This document shows, in pieces, positions 48,562 to 56,969 of a DNA stretch of 59,706 nt; within the stretch, counting starts at the first letter, position 1, and each line of letters begins with the position of its first letter. The position numbers were made by a program, and so were the translations under genes. Source of the stretch: an uncultured Clostridia bacterium. Its GTDB lineage: Bacteria; Bacillota; Clostridia; Oscillospirales; CAG-272. The stretch is from contig CALWQR010000004.1 in NCBI GenBank assembly GCA_944383705.1, positions 1-59,706 on the forward strand. The letters are read 5' to 3'. The notes beneath the pieces were generated by a model. It was not told where the DNA came from, ran no database searches, and was given only the letters and a program-made list of their open reading frames with translations.

Positions 48562-49578
48562 ATGAGAATCATCCGATATACCAAGGAGTATGTGTTTGAC
48601 CTTTGCAGCCCGCCCACCCCGCAGTGCCATGCCTCCACCGTCCTGAAGCTGCCGGACGGCGATCTGCTGGCCGCCTGGTTCGGAGGAACCAAGGAGGGAG
48701 ACCCGGATGTAAGAATCTGGGTTTCCCGCCGCCATAACGGCAGATGGGGAAAGCCGTTTGTGATTGAGGACGGGCTTGCATGGACGCATTGGAATCCGGT
48801 TCTGTTCCGGAACCGGAAGGGGGAGATTTTCCTGTTCTACAAATCGGGTTCGGACCGGATCGAAACCTGGAAAACCTATGTCGTCCGTTCCGTTGACGGC
48901 GGCCGGAGCTTTTCCGCCGCACGCGAGCTGGTGCCTGGAGATGTGGGGGGCAGAGGACCGGTCAAAAACAAACCGATCTACCTTTCGGACGGCACGCTGC
49001 TGGCTCCCGCCTCCATCGAGCGCCCCGATATCTGGTATTGCATGATTGATATTTCCCATGACGACGGGTACACCTGGGAGGCCGTCCGGATTCCGATGCC
49101 ACTGGAGCCGGACGCCGACCCCCGCACCACGCTGATTCAGCCAACCCTGTGGGAGGCGCCGGCGGGCTGTGTGCACGCGCTGATGCGCACCAACCGCGGC
49201 TGCGCATACAGGAGCGACTCCACCGACGGCGGCAGGAGCTGGTGCGCCGCCTACCCGACGGAAATTCCGAACAACGGCAGCGGCCTGGACCTGACGCAAT
49301 TGCGGGACGGAACACTGGCTCTGGTGAGCAATCCGGTCGCCAGGCACCGCTATCCGCTGACGCTTGGCTTTTCGGACAACGGCGGGCAGAGCTTCCGCCG
49401 GGTGCTGACACTGGAGGATGACGTTGGGGAATTCTCCTATCCCGCGGTGATTGCCGACGGGAATACGCTGTACATCACCTATACCTATGACCGCCGCGGC
49501 ATTGCGTTCTTTGAGGTGACCCTGGCGGGAGACGAACCGGCCGGCGCACGGCCCGGCAGCACCCCGGCGGGCGCCTGA
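48562..49578 (+). CDS. Sialidase-superfamily (BNR-repeat) protein
   Basis: A 338-residue six-bladed beta-propeller protein of the sialidase/neuraminidase superfamily without signal peptide, so probably cytosolic. Three Asp-box-like turns are visible: SVDGGRSF, SHDDGYTW and STDGGRSW, plus SDNGGQSF. The N-terminal CHASTVLKLPDGDLLAAWFGG segment is typical of BNR_2 proteins. The arginine triad of true sialidases is not clear, so the substrate may be a different sugar. Position between a solute-binding protein and a rhamnosidase suggests a step in degradation of a rhamnose-containing glycan. Confidence 0.82.
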   Translation: MRIIRYTKEYVFDLCSPPTPQCHASTVLKLPDGDLLAAWFGGTKEGDPDVRIWVSRRHNGRWGKPFVIEDGLAWTHWNPVLFRNRKGEIFLFYKSGSDRIETWKTYVVRSVDGGRSFSAARELVPGDVGGRGPVKNKPIYLSDGTLLAPASIERPDIWYCMIDISHDDGYTWEAVRIPMPLEPDADPRTTLIQPTLWEAPAGCVHALMRTNRGCAYRSDSTDGGRSWCAAYPTEIPNNGSGLDLTQLRDGTLALVSNPVARHRYPLTLGFSDNGGQSFRRVLTLEDDVGEFSYPAVIADGNTLYITYTYDRRGIAFFEVTLAGDEPAGARPGSTPAGA

Positions 49579-49596
49579 GGGAAGGGAGATGACGGT

Positions 49597-52251
49597 ATGA
49601 GCAATGTTCTCAAGGTGCTTTGCGAGACACTGGAGCACCCCCTGGGGGTGGACAATCCCGCCCCCCGGTTTTCCTGGTATCCGGACGTCGGGTTCCCCTG
49701 CCTTCCGCAGGTGGGCTACCGGATCCGGGTGACGGATGAGACCGGTCGCTGCGCCTGGGACAGCGGCGAAATGCAGGACGGAACGGCCACAATGGTTCCT
49801 TACCGGGGCGAGCCCCTGCGCAGTTTTACGGTTTACCGGGTGCTGGTTGCGTGCACGCTGGCCGACGGCGCAGTGTATTGCGGGGAAACGGATTTTGAGA
49901 CTGGGATTCTGGAGCAGACCGAGTGGCAGGGGGCGTTCCTGCGTTACCCGGAATATCAGAAGCGTCAGGCGCCGGTTTTTGTCTGGCGGTTCCGGCTCGG
50001 TCAGGAGATCAGACGGGCGCGCGCCTATTTCTGCGGACTGGGGTACGGTGAGCTTATGCTCAACGGTCGCCGGACGGACAACAGTGTGCTGGATCCTGCC
50101 TGGACCGACTATACCCGGCGTGTGCTGTACCGCACGCTGGATGTGACGGCCCTGCTGCAGGCGGGGGACAACACGGCACGGATTTTGCTGGGCGACGGCT
50201 GGATGGCGCACAACCACCGCTATTTCCGGCCCAAGCCGCCGCTGCCGTGGTATCATGAGCCCTGCTTCCTGCTGAACATCCGGGTGACGTATGCGGATGG
50301 TCGCAGCGAGCTGTATGCGCCGGCTCCGGAGAGCTGCTGGGCCAACACCAGCGAAATCCTTTCCCAGAATCTGTTTGACGGGGAGGAGTACAGCGCCGTG
50401 CGCGCGCGGGAGCTGGAGCGGCAGCAGGCCGGCGGGCTGCCGGAGGCGGACGGCTGGGTGGCGCCTGTGCGTACCGACATTGCGGGGGTGCTGCGCTCCC
50501 AGCTGATGCCCCCGATTCGCGAAACCGAGGTGCTGGAGCCGGTACGGATTGTTTCCATCCAGCCCACGGTGTATGTGGCGGATATGGGAATCAATTTCTC
50601 TGGCTATGCCCGCATTTCGGTGCGCGGAGAAAAGAACGCCAGCATTCGCCTGCGCTACTCGGAGCTGGCCAACGACGATGACACCATCAATCAGGTCAAT
50701 CTGCGCTATGCGCGGTGCTGCGACGTTTACCACCTGTGCGGCGAGGGGACCGAGGTTTATTCCCCGCGCTTTACCTATCGTGGATACCGGTATCTGGAAA
50801 TCACCCTGACCGGAACCGTGCAGGTGCTGGAGGTCAGGGGCGTCCGGGTACACACGGCAGTCAATCGCATCGGGGAATTCTCCTGCGACGATGCGCTGCT
50901 GAACCGCCTGTACCGGATGCTGATCAATACCGAGCTCAACAATATGCACTCGGTTCCCACCGACTGCCCGCAGCGGGATGAACGGCTGGGGTGGATGAAT
51001 GACAACACCATGCGGCTGGAGCAGAATTTTATGAATTTTGATTCGCAGCTGTTTTATGAAAAATGGTTTGCGGACATCCTGGATGCACAGCAGAAGTGCG
51101 GGACCGGCGCGGTTCCGGATACCTGCCCGTACTATTACGGCATGTCTCCCGCGCGTTGGAATACCTCGGTGTTTGTCATGATTCCGTATTTTCTCTATCG
51201 CTATTTTGGCGACCGACAGGTCATGCAGCGGCATTGGGACGCCTTGCTCTGGTATATGGAGTACCAGAAAAGCAAGCTGACGGATGAAGGGCTGATCGAC
51301 AGCTACTATGTCGGCGAATGGTGTCCGCCGATGAAGGACAGCATTCTGGAGGATCATCAGAGCGCTTTTGCACGGGACATCAGCAATCAGCTGCTGACCT
51401 CCTGCTTTTACTACATGGAGTGTCTGCTTTGCGGCCGTATGGCGGCTATGCTGGGGGATGATCGGGCCGCGCTGGATTTTGCGGAACGGATGCGTTGCCT
51501 GAAGGAGGCCGTCAACCGTCGCTTTTTCGACCGGGACGCGGGGTGCTACCGGCCCCTGTGCCAGGGGAACCAGATTCTGCCCCTGTATCTGGGGCTTGTG
51601 CCGGAGGGAATGGAGGAACGGGTCCATGCAAATCTGATGTCCTGTATTGCCGGGCGGGATGATTATCACATGACCACCGGCAGCCATTCCACGCGTTTTC
51701 TCTTTGAGGTGCTGACCCTGCTTGGAGAGAACGATGCCGCTCTTCGGATGCTTCGCAAAACCGATTATCCCAGCTTTGGTTATATGCTGGAGAACGGGGC
51801 GACCGCTCTGTGGGAACGTTGGGAAAAAAATCTGGGCTTTATGACCTCGCACGACCACCCGATGAGCGGGGGCTTTGGCGTCTGGTTTTTCAAGGCGCTG
51901 GGGGGCTTTGGCTTTGGAATGCTGACCGAGGCACAGCCCTTGCGCATTGCCCCTGCCATACCGGCAGGTCTTGGATTTGTGCACTGCCGCCGCCGTTGTC
52001 CCACCGGGGAGCTGGTTTGCGATTGGTACAGGAGCGGAAAGGACGTGCATTTTGACATCCGGATTCCGTGGAACCAACAGGCAGAACTGGTTCTGCCGCG
52101 GCTTGGGTGCGGCCTGGAGGAGCTGACCGTCAACGGGCGGCCGGCCACGGAGGATGCGCAGCTGCGCGAAACCCCGTCCGCCTTCTGCCTGGAGGTGGGC
52201 GCGGGATACTGGCATCTGGTGCTGCGTCCGGGCGCGGCATCGGGAAACTGA
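49597..52251 (+). CDS. Alpha-L-rhamnosidase, glycoside hydrolase family 78
   Basis: Removes terminal alpha-L-rhamnose from plant glycosides, pectin side chains or bacterial polysaccharides. 884 residues: Ig-like start, Bac_rhamnosid_N jelly roll (about 125-290), concanavalin-like domain (about 300-420), the (alpha/alpha)6 barrel (about 430-780) and a C-terminal beta domain. The general acid is Glu462 in TDCPQRDERLGW and the likely base is Glu740 in ALWERWE. No signal peptide, so it acts on imported substrate, in line with the adjacent binding protein. AGGGAG lies upstream of the ATG; the gene follows the sialidase-fold gene after 18 bp. Confidence 0.95.
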   Translation: MSNVLKVLCETLEHPLGVDNPAPRFSWYPDVGFPCLPQVGYRIRVTDETGRCAWDSGEMQDGTATMVPYRGEPLRSFTVYRVLVACTLADGAVYCGETDFETGILEQTEWQGAFLRYPEYQKRQAPVFVWRFRLGQEIRRARAYFCGLGYGELMLNGRRTDNSVLDPAWTDYTRRVLYRTLDVTALLQAGDNTARILLGDGWMAHNHRYFRPKPPLPWYHEPCFLLNIRVTYADGRSELYAPAPESCWANTSEILSQNLFDGEEYSAVRARELERQQAGGLPEADGWVAPVRTDIAGVLRSQLMPPIRETEVLEPVRIVSIQPTVYVADMGINFSGYARISVRGEKNASIRLRYSELANDDDTINQVNLRYARCCDVYHLCGEGTEVYSPRFTYRGYRYLEITLTGTVQVLEVRGVRVHTAVNRIGEFSCDDALLNRLYRMLINTELNNMHSVPTDCPQRDERLGWMNDNTMRLEQNFMNFDSQLFYEKWFADILDAQQKCGTGAVPDTCPYYYGMSPARWNTSVFVMIPYFLYRYFGDRQVMQRHWDALLWYMEYQKSKLTDEGLIDSYYVGEWCPPMKDSILEDHQSAFARDISNQLLTSCFYYMECLLCGRMAAMLGDDRAALDFAERMRCLKEAVNRRFFDRDAGCYRPLCQGNQILPLYLGLVPEGMEERVHANLMSCIAGRDDYHMTTGSHSTRFLFEVLTLLGENDAALRMLRKTDYPSFGYMLENGATALWERWEKNLGFMTSHDHPMSGGFGVWFFKALGGFGFGMLTEAQPLRIAPAIPAGLGFVHCRRRCPTGELVCDWYRSGKDVHFDIRIPWNQQAELVLPRLGCGLEELTVNGRPATEDAQLRETPSAFCLEVGAGYWHLVLRPGAASGN

Positions 52252-52326
52252 CCGCCCGGAATCCGACTTCACGCAAACCGGATGACCCGGGGTGCGTTCC
52301 CTGTTTTTGAGAAAGGAGATTGTTCA

Positions 52327-54348
52327 ATGAAACGCTTTTTTGCACTGCTTGTCGCACTGATGCTTTTGATGGGGACCGTTCCCACGGCTTTTGCGGCCGA
52401 TGCCGCGGCCGAGGATGCGGATCTTGCTTCGCATCTGGTTGTTCATTACGATTTTGAGGGGGAAAGCGTTGCCGAGGCGCTCACCGACAAGGCAACCGGG
52501 GGCAGCGCGCAGGACGATCTGCACGTGTATACTCCGGACAACAAAAATACCGATCCGTCCGGGCAGGCCGTAGAGGCCACCGCGGTGGATTCCTCGGCTT
52601 TTACAGAGAGCTTTGATGTAGACCCTGTGCAGGGCACGGTCAGCAATCTGCAGGCCGGCGCCACCCTGCAGGCGATCAGCTCGGAGGATGTCCGCAGTCT
52701 CTATTCCCGGGACGCCGATGACAATGTCGGCGCCGCCACATGGTTTATCCGCTTCCGTCTGGATGACGTGAGTCAGGCCGAGGCCCGGCTGGTGGATATG
52801 CGCGTGAACAACAGCGGCGGCCGGATGTTTTCCATCCTGGTCAACCAGGAGGGGGCGCTGCTGACCAACGCCGCCCGCACTGCCAGTAAAAACAACAACT
52901 ATGTCTATACCACCGATACCGCCGGCCGGGTGGAAAACGGCGTCTATGTCAATTTTGCGCTGGTCATGGAGACCGGCGTTGGTCTGAACGGTACATCCGG
53001 CTATGAAACGGATATCAAGTACACGCCCTACGTGTCCTATGGCACACCGACTTCGGCGTCCGACTGGATTCCGCTGCAGGGGACCGAGTATGTCTCGTTC
53101 CGCACTGACCGGCTGGCCGATGCGCCGCTCTCGCTCTTTGACCGCTATGACGGGGCGGGCAGCAACAATGCCACCCTGACGCTGGACGATGTGCGCCTGT
53201 ACAACAAGGGGTTGACCGCCGCGGAGCTGCAGGAAATGTTTGCCGCCGGCAGCTTTGTTGACGACGGCCGGCCAACCGAGCCGGATAACGACAAAATGGC
53301 AACCGGCGCTTACACGGTGGGGGAGGAATTTGTCTCGTTTTATCCCACGGATGACGCAACCTATGTGCGTCTGGATTCCGGCAACGCCTGGGCCTTAGCC
53401 GATGCCGAGGGCGCCATGGGCGGCAAGGCCATTACCTGCTCTGCCGAAGCATCGGACGCAGAGGGAGACGGCTTTACCTGGGTGTTTGTTGTCCCGCAGG
53501 ACGGTGACTACACCGTGTGGGGGCGCGTCTGTTATCCCACACAAACCGCCAATTCGCTCTTTTACTCGGTGGACGGAGGGGAATCTCAAATCTGGGACTT
53601 CCCGGATGAAGCCGATGCCGCGGCGGATTGCTATGGCAGCTGGCAGTATTTTTATCTGACCGAACGCAAAAGCGGCACCTATGACGACCCTGCGCAGTAT
53701 GGCCCGTGGACCATTGAGAACGGCGAATGGAGGCATTCGCCAATGGTGCTGCACCTGACGGCGGGTGAGCACAGCATTCATTTCACCGGCCGGGAGGCAG
53801 GCATGTCGATTGACGAGCTGGTGCTGACCAGCTACGAGGTCTCGGAGTATGACCCGAACCGGTTTGAGGGCAATTCCTGTCTGCTGGAATCCTGCCAGTT
53901 CTGCGGTACGGCATGGCAGCATTACTATTCGGACGGTTACGCACAGAACGGCGTGACGGCGCAGTCCTACTTCACCAACGTTCTGCATCCGGATGCCGCC
54001 GTTTGGCAGATTCCGCCCGTCACCCCCGTTCCGGAGGACCCGGACGAGCCGGAAGACCCCGATACGCCGACCGACACCGACGAGCCGGATACCCCCGGAG
54101 ATTCGGATGAACCCGACGAACCGGACGATTCGGACGAACCGGATGAGCCCGACGATCCCCAGGCCGCGACATCGGGGGGTGATGCCGGGACAGAGACTCC
54201 CGGTGCCGGGGATGAGAGCACCGGCGATTCTTCCTCCGCAGACGGGGACGGCTGTGCCTCGGTTTTTGGTTCCGGCAGCATGATGGCGGCCCTGGTTGTT
54301 GCCGGACTGGCTGCATCCGGTATCTTCAGACGGAAGGAGAACAGCTGA
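52327..54348 (+). CDS. Secreted cell-surface protein with LamG-like domain and Cys-TM-basic tail
   Basis: 673 residues. Signal peptide cut after AFA (residue 25 or so). Residues about 30-310 form a concanavalin/LamG-like beta sandwich (HLVVHYDFEGES, AATWFIRFRLDDVS, LTLDDVRLYNKGLTAAEL). Residues about 320-520 look like a carbohydrate-binding beta sandwich (DGDYTVWGRVCYPT, HSIHFTGREAGMSIDELVLT). A repetitive Pro/Asp/Glu linker follows (about 565-625) and then a GCASVFGSG motif, one TM helix and RRKENS. The tail is not LPxTG; it would anchor or sort the protein. AAAGGAG precedes the ATG. It follows the rhamnosidase by 75 bp and probably binds the glycan at the surface. Confidence 0.85.
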   Translation: MKRFFALLVALMLLMGTVPTAFAADAAAEDADLASHLVVHYDFEGESVAEALTDKATGGSAQDDLHVYTPDNKNTDPSGQAVEATAVDSSAFTESFDVDPVQGTVSNLQAGATLQAISSEDVRSLYSRDADDNVGAATWFIRFRLDDVSQAEARLVDMRVNNSGGRMFSILVNQEGALLTNAARTASKNNNYVYTTDTAGRVENGVYVNFALVMETGVGLNGTSGYETDIKYTPYVSYGTPTSASDWIPLQGTEYVSFRTDRLADAPLSLFDRYDGAGSNNATLTLDDVRLYNKGLTAAELQEMFAAGSFVDDGRPTEPDNDKMATGAYTVGEEFVSFYPTDDATYVRLDSGNAWALADAEGAMGGKAITCSAEASDAEGDGFTWVFVVPQDGDYTVWGRVCYPTQTANSLFYSVDGGESQIWDFPDEADAAADCYGSWQYFYLTERKSGTYDDPAQYGPWTIENGEWRHSPMVLHLTAGEHSIHFTGREAGMSIDELVLTSYEVSEYDPNRFEGNSCLLESCQFCGTAWQHYYSDGYAQNGVTAQSYFTNVLHPDAAVWQIPPVTPVPEDPDEPEDPDTPTDTDEPDTPGDSDEPDEPDDSDEPDEPDDPQAATSGGDAGTETPGAGDESTGDSSSADGDGCASVFGSGSMMAALVVAGLAASGIFRRKENS

Positions 54349-54349
54349 G

Positions 54350-55660
54350 ATGAAAAAAACAGCGGTTGCGTTGACGCTCGTCATGCTGATTCAGCTGACC
54401 GTGCTTGCCCTGCTGCCGGTCAGCGCGGCGGACGCCGGACAAGACCTGGCCGGACATTTGGTGGTGCATTATGATTTTGAGGGAGACACCGTAGAGGAGG
54501 CGCTCTCGGATAAGGCAACAGGCGGCCGTGTGTCGGATGCCCTGCATGCGTATACACCCGACAATAAAAATACCGACCCGACCGGGCAGACCGTTTCCCC
54601 CACTCTGATAGATTCCGATGCCTTCCGCGCAAGCTTTGATGTGGATACCGAGCGGGGGACCGTCCGCAATCTGCAGGCCGGCGCCGCGCTGGAAGCGGTC
54701 AGCTCGGAGGATATCCGCAGCCTGTATTCGCGGGATGCGGATAACAATGTCGGCGCTGCCACGTGGTTCATCCGCTTCCGTCTGGACGATGTGAGTCAGG
54801 GCGGCGAGGCCCGGCTGGTGGATATGCGCGTAAACAACAAGAGCGGCTGCATGTTTTCCGTTCTGGTCAGTACGGACGGGAAGCTGTGCACAAACGCTGC
54901 GAAAACCGCGAGCAGTCGGGAGACATATTTCTACACAACCGATGAAAAGGGTTTGGTGCAGAACGGGGAGTACGTCAACTTTATGCTGGTGATGGAAACC
55001 GGAACCGGCACCTCCGGGTATACTACGGATATGAAGTACACCCCCTATGTCTCCTACGGAATTCCGACCTGCGCCGAGGATTGGATTCCGCTGCAGGGAA
55101 CCGACTACGTATCGTTCCGTATCGACCGGTTGTCCACCGCCCCGCTTTCCCTGCTTGACCGGTACGACGGGGCCGGCAGCAACAATGTCACCCTGACACT
55201 GGACGATGTGCGGCTGTACAACAAGGGACTGACCGTAGAGGAGATGTCCTCCGTATTCACGCAGGGGAGCTTTGATACGGTTCATCTGGTGGGCTCTCAA
55301 ACCAAACGGAACGAACAGGACGGTTTTTATGACCTGCGGTTTGTGGCGGTTGCGGATGCGCTGGACGCCTCCCGCGTCGGATTTGAGGTGACCGCTGCGT
55401 ACAGACAGGACGGGGAGACGGTTGAGGCGGAGCCCTGCTCCTTCGATACCGACGTGGTGTATTCGTCCATTCGCGCCGGAGGCGAGACAATCATGGCCTC
55501 TGACCTGGGGGGAACGTATGTGATGGCACTGGTTATCGGGCACATCCCATCTCATTATCAGGAAGTCAGCTTTGAGGTGCGGCCATACCTGCTCTATGGG
55601 GAGACCCGGATCTATGGGCAGACGCAAACCGTGAGATATCCGGCAGAGGAATTGGCATAA
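54350..55660 (+). CDS. Secreted LamG-like protein, tandem paralogue of the preceding gene
   Basis: 436 residues: signal peptide (cut after VSA), then residues about 25-310 closely similar to the N-terminal half of the upstream protein in both protein and DNA. A different C-terminal domain of about 120 residues follows (FYDLRFVAVADALDASRVGFEV, VVYSSIRAGGE, FEVRPYLLYGETRIYGQ). It has no TM tail, so it may be released or held non-covalently. The AAGGAG lies inside the last codons of the upstream gene and the ATG is 2 bp after its stop, so the two are co-translated. Role: probable glycan binding; not an enzyme by any motif I can see. Confidence 0.82.
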   Translation: MKKTAVALTLVMLIQLTVLALLPVSAADAGQDLAGHLVVHYDFEGDTVEEALSDKATGGRVSDALHAYTPDNKNTDPTGQTVSPTLIDSDAFRASFDVDTERGTVRNLQAGAALEAVSSEDIRSLYSRDADNNVGAATWFIRFRLDDVSQGGEARLVDMRVNNKSGCMFSVLVSTDGKLCTNAAKTASSRETYFYTTDEKGLVQNGEYVNFMLVMETGTGTSGYTTDMKYTPYVSYGIPTCAEDWIPLQGTDYVSFRIDRLSTAPLSLLDRYDGAGSNNVTLTLDDVRLYNKGLTVEEMSSVFTQGSFDTVHLVGSQTKRNEQDGFYDLRFVAVADALDASRVGFEVTAAYRQDGETVEAEPCSFDTDVVYSSIRAGGETIMASDLGGTYVMALVIGHIPSHYQEVSFEVRPYLLYGETRIYGQTQTVRYPAEELA

Positions 55661-55786
55661 CCGCATAGTAAAACCGGATTTTGTGTGGGGGCAGGGCCGT
55701 CTTCGGTCTGCCTTGCCCCTTCGGACGTTGTATCCGCCCGGCCTTCCCGGGCCTGACAACCCGATATTGACAGAAGGGAGATTGCA

Positions 55787-55927
55787 ATGAGAAAAACCTA
55801 TATTCACCCGATGCTCGGAGTGGTATCCGGCGGTCCCGAGGACTGTATTGCCACATCCACCCTGACCTTTCATCCGACAGGGGAGGGGGACCCCATCAGC
55901 GTGGATTTTGACAGCATGTTTCACTGA
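55787..55927 (+). CDS. 46-residue small protein with Tyr-x2-Pro start and Glu-Asp/Ala-Thr-Ser motif
   Basis: AAGGGAG lies 6 nt before an ATG. The product starts MRKTYIHPMLGVVSGG, continues PEDCIATSTLTF and ends with an acidic tail (GEGDPISVDFDSMF). There is no signal peptide. Similar short clostridial proteins with K-x-Y-x-x-P, E-D and A-T-S motifs are familiar to me by pattern, but I cannot attach a function. The single Cys, the fixed N-terminal half and the variable acidic tail would fit a precursor peptide or a small regulator. It lies 126 bp after the second surface protein gene, with no terminator having a U-tract between. Confidence 0.65.
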   Translation: MRKTYIHPMLGVVSGGPEDCIATSTLTFHPTGEGDPISVDFDSMFH

Positions 55928-55976
55928 TTCGCCGGTTCCTGTTTTGCGTCCGGATGGTTCCGGAAAAGCGGACAAG

Positions 55977-56046
55977 CCAATCGCAGCCCGCAGGACTGCG
56001 TCAAGGAGAAACCAATCTCAGTCCGCGGGACTGCGTCAAAGTGCGG
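55977..56046 (+). repeat. Two tandem 35-bp units, each with a hairpin
   Basis: Units start at 55977 and 56012; the first 28 bases match except for three positions. The core of the second is the palindrome CAGTCCGCGGGACTG; the first has one change in it. They lie in a 297-bp gap before the next promoter. Confidence 0.65.
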
Positions 56047-56117
56047 AAACCGGTCCCTCCGGACAATCGGAATGGGCGGGCAGAAAAAACGGTTTTGGGG
56101 GAATTTTGCTTACCCTC

Positions 56118-56146
56118 TTGCATTTCGTCCGGAAATGCGATATAAT
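56118..56146 (+). promoter_or_regulatory. Promoter of the 180-residue hypothetical gene
   Basis: TTGCAT (56118-56123), 17-bp spacer, TATAAT (56141-56146). Confidence 0.78.
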
Positions 56147-56224
56147 GTAGGGGAAGGAAACAGACTGAACGGAGCGCGCCCGAATATGCGGACGGGCGCA
56201 CCGTCCATCAGAAAGGGGAACATT

Positions 56225-56767
56225 ATGACCGAAAAGGAACTTCTTCAGCACGCCAAGGGCTACATTGACAACCTTGCAAATGGCATCAATCCACTCACGG
56301 GCGAGCCGGTCGCCGAGACCGACATCGTCAACAACGTGCGGATTTCGCGCTGCCTGTTCTATGTCTCCGGAATCCTGGACAAGGTTCTCAGCGGCAACAA
56401 GCAGATTGTCCCGCGCGATCGGCGCCTCCGCTTTTCGGTTTCACCGGAAAAACTGGAGGCGTTTCCGTATGCATCCGCTCCGATTTACGTGTCCGAAATC
56501 GCCAACCGGCTGTCCGCGCTGGCCGATGACGGCTCCGGGAAGATTTCTGCATACCGGATTACCAAATGGCTGTTGGCAAACGGATTTTTTGAGGAGCAGA
56601 CCGACAGCTCCGGCAAGCCCCGGCGGGTGGTGACCGAGGCCGGCAAGGAGATCGGTCTGTACCAGGTGGAACGGGAAAGCGCGCACGGCAAATTTCTTGC
56701 CACCTTATATCCAACCGAGGCCCAGCGCTTTATTGTGGATAACCTGGAGGCCATTCTGGCAGAGTGA
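56225..56767 (+). CDS. Conserved hypothetical protein
   Basis: 180 residues, soluble. The N-terminus (LLQHAKGYIDNLANGINPLTGE, then VNNVRISRCLFYVSGILDKVL) is helical. The middle has ISAYRITKWLLANGFFEE, like the recognition part of a winged helix, and the end reads TEAQRFIVDNLEAILAE. The pattern is one I associate with a conserved clostridial family of unknown function, possibly nucleic-acid-binding. AAAGGGG precedes the ATG. It has its own promoter. Confidence 0.75.
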   Translation: MTEKELLQHAKGYIDNLANGINPLTGEPVAETDIVNNVRISRCLFYVSGILDKVLSGNKQIVPRDRRLRFSVSPEKLEAFPYASAPIYVSEIANRLSALADDGSGKISAYRITKWLLANGFFEEQTDSSGKPRRVVTEAGKEIGLYQVERESAHGKFLATLYPTEAQRFIVDNLEAILAE

Positions 56768-56871
56768 ATCCGGCCCCGCGCCCGGCGCTATGGCGCGGCT
56801 GCCTGGGGCGTCACCCGGCAGGGGCAAAGCGTCCGGCAGGGACGATATGTTCCTCTGACTAAAATTTTCTG

Positions 56872-56901
56872 TTGACAAAGCCGTAAAAGATGTGGTATAA
56901 T
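56872..56901 (+). promoter_or_regulatory. Promoter of the cytidylate kinase-like gene
   Basis: TTGACA (56872-56877), 18-bp spacer, TATAAT (56896-56901) with an extended -10 TGG. Confidence 0.85.
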
Positions 56902-56969
56902 AGAGATGGGTTTTATCTGATTGTGACAAACCGACCAAAATCCGCAAGAACACCAAAGGAGGATCTACC

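Noticed and set aside
48301-52272. Very long minus-strand open frame (over 1300 codons) opposite the solute-binding, sialidase-fold and GH78 genes
   Set aside because: No ribosome binding site, no recognisable domain, and it mirrors three well-supported genes; high GC with biased third positions creates such frames.
55977-56046. CRISPR-like repeats
   Set aside because: Only two units, 35-bp period with almost no spacer, and no cas genes in the window.
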